Shown: positions 6,149 to 13,582, numbered from the stretch's first letter. The stretch: 14,918 nt of DNA from CAZEQL01 sp964514415 (GCA_964514415.1 CAZEQL010000030.1:1-14918); one strand, 5' to 3'. The notes: a model not told the origin generated them from the letters alone. Numbers and translations: made by a program.

Positions 6149-8146
6149 TTAACCCTTTTTGCTTTTAGTTAAAGGCAAGAGTTCCTCATCACCTCTTAAT
6201 TCAATGATGCGGTCGCGAATCATAGCGGCTTTCTCAAATTCCAGATTCTTGGCCGCCGCTTTCATCTGAGATTCCAGTTCTTTGATGAGGTGAAACAGTT
6301 CCTCCCTGGAAACAGTGGTAGTCATATAAGGAGCTCTTGTTTCTGCTATCGTTCGAACTCGCTCAGTTATATCCCTGATCGCCTTCTTTATCCCTTGCGG
6401 AGTTATGCCATGCTCTTTGTTGTAAGCTTCCTGAACCCGCCGTCGACGTCTAGTTTCCGTTATTGCCTCTTGCATAGATTTAGTAATAGCATCAGCATAC
6501 ATTACGACATGGGCATTCACGTGTCGGGTAGCTCGTCCCATCGTCTGGATAAGAGCTTCAGTCGACCTTAAATAGCCTTCTTTATCAGCATCGAGTATGG
6601 CTATCAAACTAACCTCAGGCAAGTCCAGCCCTTCACGAAGTAAGTTAATGCCCACAACCACATCGTAGACGCCAAGTCGAAGGTCACGGAGAATCTCCAC
6701 CCTCTCAAACGTATCTATCTCTGAGTGGAGATAATGAGTCTTTATTTCCATTTCCTTCAAATAATCGCTTAGTTCCTCAGCCATTCTCTTGGTTAAGGTA
6801 ATCACCAAACAACGCTCTCCTTTATCCACCCTGGTTTTTATCTGGTGAATAAGGTCATCAATTTGTCCTTTAATTGGTTTAACTTCTATGGTGGGTTCCA
6901 ATAGACCTGTGGGACGGATTAATTGCTCAGCTACCTGCTGGCTATGCTCATATTCATAGGGTTTTGGCGTGGCGGAGACATAGATAACTTGATTGATGTG
7001 CTTGTTAAACTCCTCAAAGTTCAGCGGGCGATTATCCAGGGCAGAAGGAAGGCGAAAGCCATAATCAACCAAAGTCTGCTTTCGAGAAATATCTCCATAA
7101 TACATGCCTCTTATCTGAGGCAAGGTCATATGCGATTCGTCGACGAACAACAAGAAATCATCGGGAAAATAATCCAGCAACGTCCATGGTGTGCTCCCCG
7201 GGGCACGCTGCTGCAAATGTCGGGAGTAATTTTCCACCCCAGTGCAATAGCCCACCTCTTGAAGCATCTCGATATCATAATTAGTTCGTGCCTCGAGTCT
7301 TTGAGCCTCAAGTAGCTTATCCCGAGACCTTAACTCCTTTAATCTTCCTTCCAGCTCAACTTTAATGTCTTCAATTGCTGCCATCAGCTTATCATAGGGG
7401 GTGACGAAGTGCTTGGCGGGATAGATATCCACCTGGTCAAAATGTGCCAGTAACTCGCCGGTAAGGGGGTCAACTTCTACAATGCGGGCAACCTCGTCTC
7501 CCCAGAACTCGATTCTAAGAGCTGTTTCTTCGTAGGCTGGCAGGATTTCTAGAGTATCTCCTCGAACACGAAATTTACCTCGAGTAAGTTCAAAATCATT
7601 CCTCTCATACTGCATATCCACCAGACGCCGAACCAATTTATCTCGCTTGTAGCTCCCATTTCTTTCCACGGAAAGGGCGAACCTATGATATTCCTCAGGT
7701 GCCCCCAAACTATAAATGCAGGAAACTGAAGCCACTATAACTACGTCCCGGCGCCCAAAAAGGGCCCTGGTAGCAGCATGACGGAACTTGTCAATTTCCT
7801 CATTTATATCGGTCTCTTTCTCAATGTAAGTGTTGGTGCTAGGGATATAAGCCTCTGGCTGGTAATAATCGTAGTAACTAACAAAATACCCCACAGCGCT
7901 TTCAGGAAAGAATTCTTTGAACTCGGTAGCCAACTGAGCAGCTAAAGTTTTGTTATGACAAATAACCAATGTAGGTCTTTGTACCCTTTCGATGATATTA
8001 GCCATGGTGAAAGTCTTACCACTGCCGGTAACACCAACCAACGTTTGCTGCCGATAGCCCTCCTTCAATCCCTCAACCAGCTTATCTACCGCTTGTGGCT
8101 GGTCACCAGTAAGATGGAAATCGGAAACGACTTTAAACTGAGGCAT
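6149..8146 (-). CDS. uvrB: Excinuclease ABC subunit B
   Basis: DNA-damage-verifying helicase-like subunit of the UvrABC nucleotide excision repair complex. The 665-residue product is full length: Walker A GVTGSGKT (38-45), the Tyr-rich beta-hairpin (YYDYYQPEAYIP, 91-102), Walker B DESH (336-339), motif VI QTMGRATR (534-541) and a C-terminal UVR domain (about 617-652) that contacts UvrC. I place the start at the ATG at 8144-8146, because AGGGAG (8152-8157) lies 5 bases upstream. A GTG six bases further upstream (8150-8152) overlaps that site and is less likely. Upstream lies a 177-base gap to ruvA. uvrA and uvrC are not in the window. Motif VI has Thr where Ala is more usual, which is minor. 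Confidence 0.97.
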   Translation of the reverse strand: MPQFKVVSDFHLTGDQPQAVDKLVEGLKEGYRQQTLVGVTGSGKTFTMANIIERVQRPTLVICHNKTLAAQLATEFKEFFPESAVGYFVSYYDYYQPEAYIPSTNTYIEKETDINEEIDKFRHAATRALFGRRDVVIVASVSCIYSLGAPEEYHRFALSVERNGSYKRDKLVRRLVDMQYERNDFELTRGKFRVRGDTLEILPAYEETALRIEFWGDEVARIVEVDPLTGELLAHFDQVDIYPAKHFVTPYDKLMAAIEDIKVELEGRLKELRSRDKLLEAQRLEARTNYDIEMLQEVGYCTGVENYSRHLQQRAPGSTPWTLLDYFPDDFLLFVDESHMTLPQIRGMYYGDISRKQTLVDYGFRLPSALDNRPLNFEEFNKHINQVIYVSATPKPYEYEHSQQVAEQLIRPTGLLEPTIEVKPIKGQIDDLIHQIKTRVDKGERCLVITLTKRMAEELSDYLKEMEIKTHYLHSEIDTFERVEILRDLRLGVYDVVVGINLLREGLDLPEVSLIAILDADKEGYLRSTEALIQTMGRATRHVNAHVVMYADAITKSMQEAITETRRRRRVQEAYNKEHGITPQGIKKAIRDITERVRTIAETRAPYMTTTVSREELFHLIKELESQMKAAAKNLEFEKAAMIRDRIIELRGDEELLPLTKSKKG

Positions 8147-8247
8147 CTTCACTCCCTACCATAAAAGGCAATACCTGATATACCTGACCCAGCGACGATT
8201 TGCCTAACCGAAGTAAACTGAAGTAGATAAAATGCGGCACGCTGAAA

Positions 8248-8370
8248 TTACTCCTTGCCCATGTTCGCTAAATCTTCTGCTTCTTCAAGTCGTCCCATCT
8301 CCAGCACGGCAACATATAGTTGTTTAGCTTCCTGCCAGTTGCTGCAGCGCCATTCTAACTTTCTCTTCAA
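8248..8370 (-). CDS. Possible short TPR-like ORF overlapping ruvA 3' end
   Basis: In a different frame from ruvA, an open stretch from a TTG (8368-8370) runs to TAA (8248-8250), giving 40 residues and overlapping ruvA by 47 bases. The peptide contains NWQEAKQLYVAVLEMG and GRLEEAEDLANMGKE, an amphipathic helix pair that looks like part of a tetratricopeptide repeat. GGAGAG lies about 7 bases upstream of the TTG. It may be a small overlapping gene, the remnant of a TPR gene, or chance. The tail beyond ruvA (8248-8323) is Glu/Ala/Leu-rich and protein-like. Confidence is low because of its length and the rare start codon. Confidence 0.3.
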   Translation of the reverse strand: MKRKLEWRCSNWQEAKQLYVAVLEMGRLEEAEDLANMGKE

Positions 8371-8905
8371 GGCTTAGCTCTCCGGGATTTGGGAGGTTAG
8401 AGACAGTCTGAGTAGCTTCCCTCAGAGAATAGCCTAAACTTGTTAAGGCAGTTATAACATCGGTATCTCCCTGAGCCAGGGGTAAAACCGTCTCTTTCCA
8501 CTCCTTCTCTATCTTGCCTTTTAGCTCAAGAACAAGACGGTTGGCCATCTTTTTGCCGATGCCCGGCACTTCACTGATGAGATCAACATTGCCGCTGGTT
8601 ATAGCCATAGCCAGTTGCTGAGGATCCAGAGATGAGAGCAACGCTAAAGCTACCTTGGGACCAACTCCTGAAATGGAGATAAGGTTCTTGAACAAAGCTA
8701 GCTCTTCACTAGAAGCAAAACCATAGAGAGAAACATTATCTTCTCTTAAATGAAGGTAGGTGTAAAGAGAGACCTTATCACCGATAGTTCCTAATTTACT
8801 TAAAGTTGAGCTGGGCATATTCACTTGGCAACCAACCCCACCCACTTTAATGATAGCTGAGTCAATTCCCCGATATTCTAATACCCCCTCTAAGGTAGCA
8901 ATCAT
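8324..8905 (-). CDS. ruvA: Holliday junction DNA helicase subunit RuvA
   Basis: Binds four-way DNA junctions and, with RuvB, drives branch migration. The 193-residue product has the N-terminal OB-like domain (1-62), two helix-hairpin-helix motifs (ISGVGPKVALALL, 78-90, and EVPGIGKKMANRL, 112-124) and the C-terminal RuvB-contacting domain (about 146-190, with ALTSLGYSLREA). Length is normal. The ATG begins one base after the ruvC stop (TAA, g, ATG), so it is tightly coupled to ruvC. Unlike many genomes, ruvB does not follow; the next recognised gene is uvrB. Confidence 0.96.
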   Translation of the reverse strand: MIATLEGVLEYRGIDSAIIKVGGVGCQVNMPSSTLSKLGTIGDKVSLYTYLHLREDNVSLYGFASSEELALFKNLISISGVGPKVALALLSSLDPQQLAMAITSGNVDLISEVPGIGKKMANRLVLELKGKIEKEWKETVLPLAQGDTDVITALTSLGYSLREATQTVSNLPNPGELSLEEKVRMALQQLAGS

Positions 8906-8906
8906 C

Positions 8907-9401
8907 TTAACTTCTACAAGCCAGCCATCGATTAAAACGACTCTGCTGAATATGGCAAATAGCTACAGCCAGAGCATCGGCAGCATCGCTGGGCTGAGGG
9001 GGCTGAAGAAGCCCAAGTTGGACCTTTACCATTTCCTGCACCTGCTCTTTATCGCTTCTTCCATAGCTAGCTACCTGCTGTTTTATCTCCGTTGGTGAAT
9101 AATAGTAGATGGGCAATCTCTGATTGGCTGCTGCCAGGATAGCCATCGCTTGAGCTCTACCAATAGCGAATGCCGACCGAACGTTACATCCCACAAAGGG
9201 CTCCTCGATAGCCACTTCGTCTGGGTGATACTTGGCAATAATCTCACTTAATCTGGTGTATAAAGTACATAGCCTCTCTTCTATAGGGATTTTAGAGGAG
9301 AGATTTAATGCTCCATAATCCACCATGTGCATTCCCTCCTCACCATCCACTATGCCATAGCCTAAATTTATGGTTCCGGGGTCGATGCCAAGAATGCGCA
9401 T
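8907..9401 (-). CDS. ruvC: Holliday junction endonuclease RuvC
   Basis: Dimeric RNase H-fold nuclease that resolves Holliday junctions by symmetric nicking. The 164-residue product has the four acidic residues of the active site: D7 in GIDPG, E66 in AIEEPF, and D139 and D142 in DAADALA, matching E. coli D7, E66, D138 and D141. Length is normal for the family. It starts one base after the yebC stop (TAG, c, ATG) and ends one base before the ruvA start, so yebC-ruvC-ruvA is clearly one transcription and translation unit. The Shine-Dalgarno is weak (GGACG). Confidence 0.96.
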   Translation of the reverse strand: MRILGIDPGTINLGYGIVDGEEGMHMVDYGALNLSSKIPIEERLCTLYTRLSEIIAKYHPDEVAIEEPFVGCNVRSAFAIGRAQAMAILAAANQRLPIYYYSPTEIKQQVASYGRSDKEQVQEMVKVQLGLLQPPQPSDAADALAVAICHIQQSRFNRWLACRS

Positions 9402-9402
9402 G

Positions 9403-10155
9403 CTACGTCCGACTATGCAGCTTTTCTAAAGTGGCCTCAGAGAAATCAATATTAGAGAAGACACGCTGCACATCGTCTAGTTCCTCAACCTGATCAAGAA
9501 AGTTCAAGGTCTGAACTACTTTATCCTCGTCTACCAACACTGTAGTTTTAGGCACTAAAGAAAGCTCTACCGAAATCACATGTCTTCCTTCCTCAACAAC
9601 TTCTCTTACCTTTTCCAGATCTTGTGGTTGAGTGTATATTTCGAGGTAACCTTTTTCCGCCTTAACATCTTCAGCACCAGCATCAATAGCTCGCAAAGCT
9701 ACCTCCTCAGCATCTGAACCGTCGCTTTCTACAATAATCACCCCTGTACTTTCAAACAGCCACCTCACACAGCCACTCTCACCCAGGTTACCATTATAGC
9801 GCGTAAAAAGACGACGCACCTCTTGAACAGTGCGGTTATGGTTATCAGTCAGTGCCTGTACCAAAACTGCCACTCCATTCGGACCATATCCCTCGAGTGT
9901 CATTTCAGTCAAATCAGACGCCCCAGCTTCACCACTACCGTGTTTTATAGCCCTGTCAATATTATCCGAGGGCATATTATTATCGCGAGCTCTCTGTACC
10001 GCCAACTTCAATTGGAAATTGCTCTCTAAATTGGGGCCACCCTGCTTCACTGCCACAATGATTTCTCGAGCAAGCTTGGTAAATAATTGCCCTCGCTTGG
10101 CGTCTGTTACGCCTTTCTGCCGTTTAATTTGCGACCATTTAGAATGTCCCGACAT
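9403..10155 (-). CDS. yebC: YebC/PmpR/TACO1 family protein
   Basis: Widespread family annotated as a probable transcriptional regulator; some members act in translation at difficult sequences such as proline runs. The true target here is unknown. The product begins MSGHSKWSQIKRQKG, the standard YebC N-terminus, followed by DAKRGQLFTKLAREI and, further on, GYGPNGVAVLVQALTDN. At 250 residues it has normal length. I chose the ATG at 10153-10155 because AAGGAG (10160-10165) lies just upstream and family homology begins there; an upstream in-frame start would add 22 unrelated residues that cross the promoter. It is the first gene of yebC-ruvC-ruvA, a common linkage in bacteria. Confidence 0.96.
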   Translation of the reverse strand: MSGHSKWSQIKRQKGVTDAKRGQLFTKLAREIIVAVKQGGPNLESNFQLKLAVQRARDNNMPSDNIDRAIKHGSGEAGASDLTEMTLEGYGPNGVAVLVQALTDNHNRTVQEVRRLFTRYNGNLGESGCVRWLFESTGVIIVESDGSDAEEVALRAIDAGAEDVKAEKGYLEIYTQPQDLEKVREVVEEGRHVISVELSLVPKTTVLVDEDKVVQTLNFLDQVEELDDVQRVFSNIDFSEATLEKLHSRT

Positions 10156-10171
10156 ATCACTCCTTAATTTA

Positions 10172-10200
10172 ATTCTAGCATCGCAAACCCTAAAGGTAAA
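10172..10200 (-). promoter_or_regulatory. Promoter for yebC-ruvC-ruvA
   Basis: On the minus strand TTTACC (10195-10200, 4 of 6 to -35), a 17-base spacer and TAGAAT (10172-10177, 5 of 6 to -10) preceded by TGC, an extended -10. Predicted initiation near 10165 would leave a leader of about 10 bases, essentially the AAGGAG ribosome binding site. Confidence 0.6.
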
Positions 10201-10207
10201 GCATATA

Positions 10208-10236
10208 TAGACGTTGACCAAATTTCTTGCTATATT
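10208..10236 (+). promoter_or_regulatory. Promoter for argJ (probably leaderless)
   Basis: TAGACG (10208-10213, 4 of 6 to -35), a 17-base spacer and TATATT (10231-10236, 5 of 6 to -10) preceded by TGC. Only six bases separate the -10 from the argJ ATG at 10243, so the start site would coincide with or nearly touch the ATG. No Shine-Dalgarno precedes argJ, which agrees with a leaderless mRNA. Confidence 0.5.
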
Positions 10237-10242
10237 GATTCT

Positions 10243-11442
10243 ATGTTTAAACCAATCTCTTCAGGTACTATCACTTCGGCTTCAGGATTCCTGGCAGGGG
10301 CAGTCCACTCTGGAATAAAGAGCAAGGATGAGCTTGACCTGGCCATTTTATACTCCGAATCGCCCTGCGTGGCTGCCAGTGTCTTTACCACCAACCAGAT
10401 TAAATCGTCCCCGGTTGTCCTGTCCCAGAGGCATCTGTTACAGGAGCGGGCCAGAGCAATTGTGACAAACTCGGGGTGTGCTAATGCTTGCGTTGGTGAA
10501 CAAGGACTGGCCGACGCCATGGAAATGGCAAGCATGACAGGGAAAAAGCTAGGAGTCTCCAAGAATGAGGTTCTGGTAGCCAGCACGGGCATAATCGGGG
10601 TGCCATTACCTATGAGTAGAGTGAGCGATGGAATTAAAGAAATAGTGCTTAGCGGCGAAGGGGGTCACGATTTTGCCCGGGCAATAATGACCACGGATAC
10701 CATATCCAAAGAGCTAGCGGTTCATGTTGATATGGGAGGGGTTAAATTCACTATTGGTGGAGTGGCCAAGGGGGCAGGCATGATTCACCCCAATATGGCC
10801 ACCATGCTTTGCTTCATAACCACCGATGCATCGGTAAAAGCCAATTTCCTATCATCAGCGCTACAAAAGGCAGTGGAGGTTTCCTTTAATATGATTAGCA
10901 TTGACGGCGATACCAGCCCCAGCGATTGCGTATTCTTATTGGCCAATGGTTTAGCTAAAAATGAGGTGATAGGCTTTGAAAACGGCGAGGCTTTTCAGCA
11001 AGCCCTGAACGAGATTTGCATTCATTTGGCCAAAGCTGTAGCCCAAGATGGGGAGGGAGCCACGAAACTTATAGAGGTGAACGTGGAGGGAGCAAAAAGT
11101 CGGGCTGATGCCAAACGTGCTGCCATGACTATAGTTAGCTCGGCAATGGTAAAAACGGCAATACACGGCAGCGACCCCAACTGGGGCCGTATCGTCGTTG
11201 CTCTGGGGCAAAGCGGAGCAGAAATAGCGGAGGAAAAGCTAGATGTCTATCTAAACGACATTCAGGTTATGCGGCAGGGCAAACCCGTACCTTTTGATAA
11301 AGAGGGGCTTGCAGAGGCTTTGAGCAGGAGCGATAACGCACCCATAAGGCTGTGCTTTAACCTGGGAGGTAGCAAAGCTACAGCCTGGGGCTGCGACCTA
11401 TCAGAGGAATATGTTAGGATAAACAGCGAATATAGTACTTGA
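10243..11442 (+). CDS. argJ: Glutamate N-acetyltransferase (ornithine acetyltransferase) ArgJ
   Basis: Transfers the acetyl group from N-acetylornithine to glutamate, closing the cyclic arginine pathway; bifunctional forms also use acetyl-CoA. The 399-residue product has the self-cleavage motif KGAGMIHPNMATML (176-189), where Thr187 would be the nucleophile exposed by cleavage after Ala186, giving alpha and beta chains. Other landmarks are DGDTSPSD (221-228), GSDPNWGRI (309-317) and the conserved C-terminus ending INSEYST. Whether it is mono- or bifunctional cannot be told by eye. No ribosome binding site is seen and the ATG lies 6 bases after a -10 element. Its TGA stop overlaps the argB ATG. 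Confidence 0.96.
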   Translation: MFKPISSGTITSASGFLAGAVHSGIKSKDELDLAILYSESPCVAASVFTTNQIKSSPVVLSQRHLLQERARAIVTNSGCANACVGEQGLADAMEMASMTGKKLGVSKNEVLVASTGIIGVPLPMSRVSDGIKEIVLSGEGGHDFARAIMTTDTISKELAVHVDMGGVKFTIGGVAKGAGMIHPNMATMLCFITTDASVKANFLSSALQKAVEVSFNMISIDGDTSPSDCVFLLANGLAKNEVIGFENGEAFQQALNEICIHLAKAVAQDGEGATKLIEVNVEGAKSRADAKRAAMTIVSSAMVKTAIHGSDPNWGRIVVALGQSGAEIAEEKLDVYLNDIQVMRQGKPVPFDKEGLAEALSRSDNAPIRLCFNLGGSKATAWGCDLSEEYVRINSEYST

Positions 11443-12221
11443 TGCGAAGTAAAACCATAGTAGTTAAGATTGGCGGCAGCACACTGGGCAACCATGATAC
11501 CACCCTGCAGGATTTGGTAAAATTGCAAAAAGAAGGCGTGCACTTGGTGGTAGTTCATGGCGGTGCCCAAGAGGTTTCCAACTGGCTTGCCATGCTTGGC
11601 ATTCCCACTAACTTTGTAAAAGGCTTGAGAGTAACTGATGCGGAGACTTTGAAGGTAGTTACAGCAATACTAGGTGGTTTAGTTAATAAAGAATTGGTAG
11701 TGGGTATACAAGCATTAGGAGGGAACGCAATAGGTTTAAGTGGCGCCGATGGCGGCTTGCTTCGGGCGAAAGCAAAGAACTCTGAACTAGGTTATGCCGG
11801 CGAAATTGTGTCCGTCGACCCTACTTCACTGCGACTTCTGCTAGAAGCAGGCTACATGCCAGTGGTGGCGCCAGTAAGCTTCGGTTTTGTGGGAGAGCAG
11901 ACAACCTTGCTTAACGTAAACGGCGATGCCGCCGCTGGCGAAATTGCCGCAGCATTGACCGCCCAGAGGTTGATATTTCTAACCGACGTTAATGGTGTTT
12001 ATAATGAATCAGGTAAAAGATTGCCCAGACTTAGTATTGCTGAAGCAAAAGGGATGCTTGCTTCAAGCACAGCCTCTGGTGGGATGATACCTAAAATAGA
12101 AGCTTGCCTCAGAGCCTTGACCACAGTGTCCCTGGCGCGAATTATAGACGGCACGAAGTCCCACGCTCTGCTTAAAGAAATGGAAAATGCAGAGGAAGGA
12201 ACGAGCATTGTCGCAGAATAA
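11442..12221 (+). CDS. argB: Acetylglutamate kinase
   Basis: Phosphorylates N-acetylglutamate, the second step of arginine synthesis. The 259-residue product is an amino acid kinase fold: K9 in VVKIGGS, HGGAQEV (39-45), R63 in GLRVTDAET, NVNGDAAAGEIAA (158-170) and SGGMIPKIEAC (212-222) with K218. These match E. coli NAGK K8, R66, N158, D162 and K217. The N-terminus is short, with about four residues before the first strand, so it lacks the extra helix of arginine-inhibited enzymes. I take the ATG at 11442, which overlaps the argJ stop by one base (TGATG), over a TTG three bases upstream; either would depend on reinitiation, since no Shine-Dalgarno is evident. The HGG loop has Ala where a third Gly is common. 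Confidence 0.95.
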   Translation: MRSKTIVVKIGGSTLGNHDTTLQDLVKLQKEGVHLVVVHGGAQEVSNWLAMLGIPTNFVKGLRVTDAETLKVVTAILGGLVNKELVVGIQALGGNAIGLSGADGGLLRAKAKNSELGYAGEIVSVDPTSLRLLLEAGYMPVVAPVSFGFVGEQTTLLNVNGDAAAGEIAAALTAQRLIFLTDVNGVYNESGKRLPRLSIAEAKGMLASSTASGGMIPKIEACLRALTTVSLARIIDGTKSHALLKEMENAEEGTSIVAE

Positions 12222-13395
12222 CTGGCAGGAACTGGAGCAAAGATTATTCCTCAGAACATTTCGTAGATTGCCTGTAACTTTGGTTCGTGGCCAAGGTGTC
12301 TGGGTCTGGGATGACCAGAATAAAAAATATCTTGACTTCGTTGGCGGCTGGGCGGTAAACAGCCTGGGGCATTGTCCTCCAGTGGTAGTTGAAGCGATAG
12401 AAAACCAGGCTAAAACCTTAATCCAGGTATCAAACCAGTTTTATACCATCCCTCAGTTAGAGCTGGCACAGCTTTTGGTAGAAAATAGCTGCCTCGACAG
12501 AATTTTCCTCTGCAATAGCGGTACCGAAGCTAACGAGGGAGCGGTGAAATTAGCCCGCAGGTACGGGAAACTTCGCCGCAACGGTGCCTACGAAATCATC
12601 ACTACCTATAGCTCTTTCCACGGTAGGACTTTGGCTATGACTGCCGCTACAGGTCAAAACAAATTCCATGAGCCTTACACGCCTTTGCCTGAAGGCTTTG
12701 TCAGCGTGGAATATAATAATATCGAGGCAATTAAACGGGCAACCAATGCTCAAACCTGTGGTGTAATGTTAGAGCCAATCCAGGGCGAAGGCGGAGTTAA
12801 TGTACCCGATAGTGGCTATCTCAAAGAAGTGCAGAATTGGTGTCATGAAAAGGGGATTCTCTACATTTTGGATGAAATTCAGACTGGCGTAGGTAGAACA
12901 GGAAGCCTCTTCGCTTACGAGCAATACAATATTGAACCGGATATAATGACTTTAGCTAAAGGACTGGGCAGTGGCGTACCCATTGGTGCCTTCTTAGCCA
13001 AAGAGGATGTTTCCCTATTTTCCCCGGGCGAACACGGCTCCACATTTGGAGGCAATCCACTAACTTGCGCTGCCGCTTATGCTGCCTTGAAATATATTAT
13101 TGATAATGATATACCAGAAAAAGTCAGACAGGTAGGGAGTTATTTCATGGCTAAGCTGGAAGGCCTGAGGCAGAGGTTTGACTTCATTACCCAGGTGCGA
13201 GGCAAAGGGTTGTTGATAGCTTTAGAATTTAGCGGCGAAATTGCCGAGGAGTTAGTCATGGTTTGCCTTAAAAAGGGCTTGTTAGTCAACAAAGTAAAAC
13301 CAAATGCTATTCGATTTATGCCTCCCCTTATTATTACTGAAAAGGACGTTGATGAAGCAATTAGCATTCTGGAGGATGCTTTAGAAGAGATATGA
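12208..13395 (+). CDS. argD: Acetylornithine aminotransferase
   Basis: PLP-dependent class III transaminase forming N-acetylornithine from acetylglutamate semialdehyde and glutamate; some members also serve lysine synthesis. Numbered from the TTG start (395 residues): NSGTEANEGAVKLAR (103-117) binds the PLP phosphate, YSSFHGRT (134-141) stacks on the ring, DEIQTGVGRTG (222-232) contacts the pyridine nitrogen, and the Schiff-base lysine is K251 in LAKGLGSGVPIGA. The TTG at 12208 has GAGGAAGGA (12192-12200) seven bases upstream, within argB. An in-frame ATG at 12187 would add seven residues but has a poorer site. The overlap with argB is 14 bases. GHCPP replaces the more usual GHCHP near the N-terminus. 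Enzyme class is certain; ArgD is supported by context. Confidence 0.93.
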   Translation: MSQNNWQELEQRLFLRTFRRLPVTLVRGQGVWVWDDQNKKYLDFVGGWAVNSLGHCPPVVVEAIENQAKTLIQVSNQFYTIPQLELAQLLVENSCLDRIFLCNSGTEANEGAVKLARRYGKLRRNGAYEIITTYSSFHGRTLAMTAATGQNKFHEPYTPLPEGFVSVEYNNIEAIKRATNAQTCGVMLEPIQGEGGVNVPDSGYLKEVQNWCHEKGILYILDEIQTGVGRTGSLFAYEQYNIEPDIMTLAKGLGSGVPIGAFLAKEDVSLFSPGEHGSTFGGNPLTCAAAYAALKYIIDNDIPEKVRQVGSYFMAKLEGLRQRFDFITQVRGKGLLIALEFSGEIAEELVMVCLKKGLLVNKVKPNAIRFMPPLIITEKDVDEAISILEDALEEI

Positions 13396-13455
13396 AGGGA
13401 AAAATTAAAGATTAAAATGCAAAATGACAAGGCAACGGTAAAAACATTTTTAAGT

Positions 13456-13474
13456 GGCGGGTTTTATGCCCGCC
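13456..13474. repeat. GC-rich hairpin 1 in argD-argG gap
   Basis: GGCGGG (13456-13461) and CCCGCC (13469-13474) form a perfect 6-bp stem with loop TTTTATG. No T run follows, so it is a poor intrinsic terminator. The reverse complement of 13453-13465 recurs as the first 13 bases of the window, suggesting a dispersed repeat. Confidence 0.6.
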
Positions 13475-13485
13475 TCAGAGTTCTT

Positions 13486-13506
13486 GGTCGGGGACAAGCC
13501 CCGACC
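13486..13506. repeat. GC-rich hairpin 2 in argD-argG gap
   Basis: GGTCGGGG (13486-13493) and CCCCGACC (13499-13506) form a perfect 8-bp stem with loop ACAAG. It lies 12 bases after the first hairpin. It could slow or end transcription between argD and argG, or protect the upstream mRNA from 3' decay, but no T run follows. Confidence 0.65.
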
Positions 13507-13531
13507 CTATAGACATTGAATTTCAAATTTG

Positions 13532-13559
13532 TTTAGGGTTTAGATATTAGGATTTAGGA
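13532..13559. repeat. Degenerate 7-base tandem repeat
   Basis: Four consecutive heptamers, TTTAGGG, TTTAGAT, ATTAGGA and TTTAGGA, run directly before the argG ribosome binding site. This is a low-complexity telomere-like pattern. From memory, such AT-rich tracts are common between genes in uncultured Chloroflexota; no function is evident. Confidence 0.6.
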
Positions 13560-13582
13560 TTTGTCCGAAGGAGGTTGGTAAC

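Noticed and set aside
6923..7315. 130-codon open frame on the plus strand inside uvrB
   Set aside because: Antisense to a certain uvrB, with no ribosome binding site and no recognisable protein features; a shadow of codon bias.
8324..8370. Frameshift at the end of ruvA fusing it to the TPR-like ORF
   Set aside because: RuvA already has a normal length and a complete C-terminal domain ending in its own frame, so no frameshift needs to be assumed.
9830..10210. 126-codon plus-strand open frame opposite yebC
   Set aside because: Antisense to well-conserved YebC, with unremarkable composition.
10214..10236. TTGACC as the -35 element for argJ
   Set aside because: It is a better -35 match, but only 11 bases separate it from TATATT, too short for a standard promoter; TAGACG at 17 bases fits better.
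10230..10592. 120-codon open frame on the minus strand within argJ
   Set aside because: Lies opposite conserved ArgJ coding sequence and crosses the argJ start and promoter; no family resemblance.
13396..13582. CRISPR array or riboswitch in the argD-argG gap
   Set aside because: The repeats are different from one another, short and unspaced; the hairpins do not form a conserved multi-arm core I recognise.
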